Source: CF-161 sp035263645 (lineage in GTDB: Bacteria; Chloroflexota; Dormibacteria; Dormibacterales; Dormibacteraceae). From it: a DNA stretch of 22,634 bases. The stretch lies in the NCBI GenBank assembly GCA_035263645.1, contig DATFRD010000456.1, positions 1 through 22,634 on the forward strand, read 5' to 3'. Made by a program: the position numbers and the translations under genes. Positions within the stretch are counted from its first letter, which is position 1; every line of letters starts with the position of its first letter. This document shows, piece by piece, positions 21,519 to 22,634 of the stretch. The notes below the pieces were generated by a model, which saw only the letters and a list, made by a program, of their open reading frames with translations, was not told where the DNA came from and made no database searches.

Positions 21519-21527
21519 AGTCTAGCA
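21519..21527 (-). promoter_or_regulatory. extended -10 promoter for the riboswitch operon
   Basis: TGCTAGACT on the minus strand (21527-21519) is an extended -10 (TGn plus TAGACT). Transcription would start near 21512, some 24 bases before the M-box P1 stem. The -35 region (GCAGAC at 17 bp) is weak, as is usual with extended -10 promoters. Confidence 0.5.
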
Positions 21528-21558
21528 CCGCCGACGACATCGTCTGCTCGTATTGGGG

Positions 21559-21587
21559 TTGAATTGGAGGAGGTGGGTAGCTACAAT
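21559..21587 (+). promoter_or_regulatory. strong sigma-A-type promoter for the DUF5679-like gene
   Basis: TTGAAT (21559-21564) and TACAAT (21582-21587) are separated by exactly 17 bp. The -35 matches four and the -10 five of six consensus positions. Transcription would start near 21594, giving a leader of about 50 bases before GTG 21646. It is back-to-back with the riboswitch operon promoter. Confidence 0.75.
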
Positions 21588-21645
21588 ACGGCGGGTTCGG
21601 CTGCGCTTACGCAAATCTTGAGTGCCAGATGGAGAGGTTGTAGCA

Positions 21646-21789
21646 GTGGAAGGGTATTGCCTTAAGGACAAGAAAAAGGTCGAGATGAAGGACCCCAAGC
21701 CGATCACCATGAAGAACGGCAAGCCGGCGACCAAGGGCACCTGCCCGATCTGCGGCACGACGATCTACAAGATCGGCAAGGCGACCTGA
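21646..21789 (+). CDS. 47-residue CPxC protein resembling DUF5679
   Basis: The tiny protein starts at GTG 21646 and has GGAGAGG about 10 bases upstream. It resembles DUF5679 proteins, which are short zinc-ribbon-like proteins of high-GC bacteria and archaea with a CxxC pair, a TMKNGKPA core and a CPxCG pair. Here the core TMKNGKPATKGTCPICG (21-37) is clear, with C33 and C36. The first pair reads YCLKDK, so only C5 is present and Asp8 stands where the second cysteine is expected. The gene has its own strong promoter and a terminator hairpin after it, suggesting an abundant product. Its function is unknown. Confidence 0.82.
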   Translation: MEGYCLKDKKKVEMKDPKPITMKNGKPATKGTCPICGTTIYKIGKAT

Positions 21790-21806
21790 CCTCGGTTCGG
21801 GCCGCT

Positions 21807-21823
21807 CGTCGCCGGGGGCGACG
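21807..21823. terminator. 7-bp GC hairpin after the DUF5679-like gene
   Basis: CGTCGCC (21807-21813) and GGCGACG (21817-21823) form a perfect stem with a 3-base loop, 18 bp after the stop codon. There is no U-tract, as is common in very GC-rich genomes. Confidence 0.55.
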
Positions 21824-21830
21824 GGCTGGG

Positions 21831-21859
21831 GATCGACCGCGGGCCGGCCGCGGTCGATC
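21831..21859. terminator. 12-bp perfect inverted repeat, bidirectional terminator
   Basis: GATCGACCGCGG (21831-21842) and CCGCGGTCGATC (21848-21859) are perfectly complementary around a 5-base loop. The repeat abuts the stop codon of the convergent TrkA-type gene, so it can stop transcription coming from either side. Confidence 0.7.
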
Positions 21860-22267
21860 TCACGTCTGGCGGGTGACCTTGGTCTCCAGCGCGCTCAGCA
21901 GCACCTCGGTGGCCGAGATCGCCTCGTCGATGCCGAGGGTCTTGAAGATCTCGACGTTGGCCGGGTTGTTCACGCGGGCGATCGTCAGCGGCACGTTGAA
22001 GTGCCTCTTCGCCAGCTGAAGCGCGACCAGGTTGTCCTCGTCGTCCCCGGTCACGGCCAGCACCGCGTCGGCCCGCTCGATGCCCGTGGTGTTGAGGAAC
22101 GCCATCTCGTCCCCGTCGCCGCGCATGACGATGCTGCCGAGCTGGCTCTCCAGCCAGTCCGCCCGGGCCGGGTCCATCTCGACCAGGGTCACCTCGTCGC
22201 CCCGCTCCAGCAGGTCCCTGGACAGGAAGTAGCCGACCTTGCCGCCCCCGATCACGATCGCGTACAT
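21860..22267 (-). CDS. TrkA-N (RCK/KTN) domain protein, potassium-uptake regulator
   Basis: This 135-residue Rossmann domain starts with YAIVIGGGKVGYFLSRDLL, the GxGxxG nucleotide-binding loop, and has the acidic end of strand 2 in LVEMD, which selects NAD(H). Family motifs GDGDE and ADAVLAVTGDDEDNL follow. There is no TrkA-C domain or channel, so it should work as the peripheral NAD-sensing gate of a Trk/Ktr K+ transporter encoded elsewhere. ATG 22267 directly follows the TAG of a second TrkA-type gene on the same strand. The two probably form a heteromeric ring or replace the two halves of a double-length TrkA. Confidence 0.87.
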   Translation of the reverse strand: MYAIVIGGGKVGYFLSRDLLERGDEVTLVEMDPARADWLESQLGSIVMRGDGDEMAFLNTTGIERADAVLAVTGDDEDNLVALQLAKRHFNVPLTIARVNNPANVEIFKTLGIDEAISATEVLLSALETKVTRQT

Positions 22268-22634
22268 CTACTCTCCGTCGGTGATCATGCGCCGCACCGC
22301 GGCGGCGCCCTCTATGGTCGGGCAGAACACGCTGAGGCCCAGCTTCCGGTAGACGGCCTCGCGGATCGGATCGTAGATCCGGCAGACGACCCTCGGCACG
22401 CGGAAGACGTTCTGGGCGATCTGGGCCGCCATGATGTTGCGGTTGTCGCCCTCGGTGACGGCGATGAAGCAGTCGGCTCGCTCCACCCCGGCGCGCCGGA
22501 GCAGCTCTGCCTCGGTCCCATCGCCGACCAGGAAGTTGCCGCGAAAGCCGTCTCTGAAGGCCCCCCTGGAGGCGGAGCGATTGAACGACGCCGGGTTGTT
22601 GTCCACGATCGTGACGTCATGGCCCGCCAGGTCG
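22268..22634 (-). CDS. second TrkA-N domain protein, 5' end cut by window
   Basis: The frame is open from the right edge to TAG 22268, giving 122 residues. It lacks the N-terminal glycine loop, which lies outside the window. Visible parts are VTIVDNNP (strand 2 with the NAD-selecting Asp), FLVGDGTE, ADCFIAVTEGDNRNIMAAQ and VVCRIYDPIREAVYRKLG, all typical of RCK-N domains. It is the upstream partner of the adjacent TrkA-type gene. A K+ transporter gene may lie further right. Confidence 0.85.
   Translation of the reverse strand, partial: DLAGHDVTIVDNNPASFNRSASRGAFRDGFRGNFLVGDGTEAELLRRAGVERADCFIAVTEGDNRNIMAAQIAQNVFRVPRVVCRIYDPIREAVYRKLGLSVFCPTIEGAAAVRRMITDGE

Noticed and set aside
21522..21758. 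Minus-strand frame of 78 codons antisense to the DUF5679-like gene
   Set aside because: It overlaps a recognised tiny gene with its own promoter, and its hydrophobic stretch is only the antisense of lysine-rich codons.
1..22634. tRNA, rRNA genes or CRISPR array
   Set aside because: No cloverleaf-type sequence, rRNA-like block or regularly spaced repeat was found on reading both strands.

Overview
This is a very GC-rich chromosomal window of about 22.6 kb. Genes are densely packed, with many GTG starts and overlapping stop/start codons. Several promoters lie so close to the ATG that the transcripts look leaderless. The gene set suggests a single-membrane, high-GC soil-type bacterium: an EF-G2-type GTPase, a MutY without a NUDIX domain, a tiny CPxC protein resembling DUF5679, paired single-domain TrkA proteins, and a T4SS with no outer-membrane parts. 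Actinomycetota or a Chloroflexota/Dormibacterota-like lineage would fit, but the sequence alone does not decide between them. I see no tRNA, rRNA, CRISPR array, transposase or integrase.

Left part (1-8850). An M24 metallopeptidase (cut by the left edge) and a small helix-turn-helix regulator face a glutamine-synthetase-like enzyme and an amidohydrolase. The last two correspond to the two halves of FluG-type proteins. Next come a small unrecognised protein and, divergent from it, an EF-G-like GTPase whose catalytic histidine is replaced. The GTPase gene overlaps a GlpA-type glycerol-3-phosphate dehydrogenase gene with a C-terminal [2Fe-2S] motif. That gene overlaps one for a small single-cluster Fe-S protein, a plausible electron acceptor. 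Two G/C-rich hairpin repeats separate this operon from the next, convergent one.

Middle (8848-16996). A compact type IV secretion-like operon runs right to left: VirB2-like pilin, VirB6/TrbL-like channel protein, a small three-helix membrane protein, a VirB3/TcpE-like protein, VirB4 ATPase, a membrane-anchored M23 peptidoglycan peptidase and a VirB8/TcpC-like protein. A good promoter with a 17-bp spacer precedes the pilin. No relaxase, coupling protein or VirB11 is present. A sigma-70-family factor follows in the same direction. A winged-helix regulator gene and a coupled gene of unknown function point away from the pilin.

Right part (17047-22634). A PfkB-type sugar kinase overlaps mutY. Convergent to these is a probable magnesium operon: a clear M-box (ykoK) Mg2+ riboswitch, a soluble PRC-barrel/MgtE_N/CBS protein, and an Nramp-family transporter whose metal-site motifs are altered in the way described for Nramp-related magnesium transporters. 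A strong sigma-A-type promoter drives the tiny DUF5679-like gene. Two perfect hairpins then separate it from two convergent TrkA-type NAD-binding genes, the second cut by the right edge.

The most interesting items are the riboswitch-controlled Mg2+ transport/sensor pair and the minimal relaxase-free T4SS-like operon.
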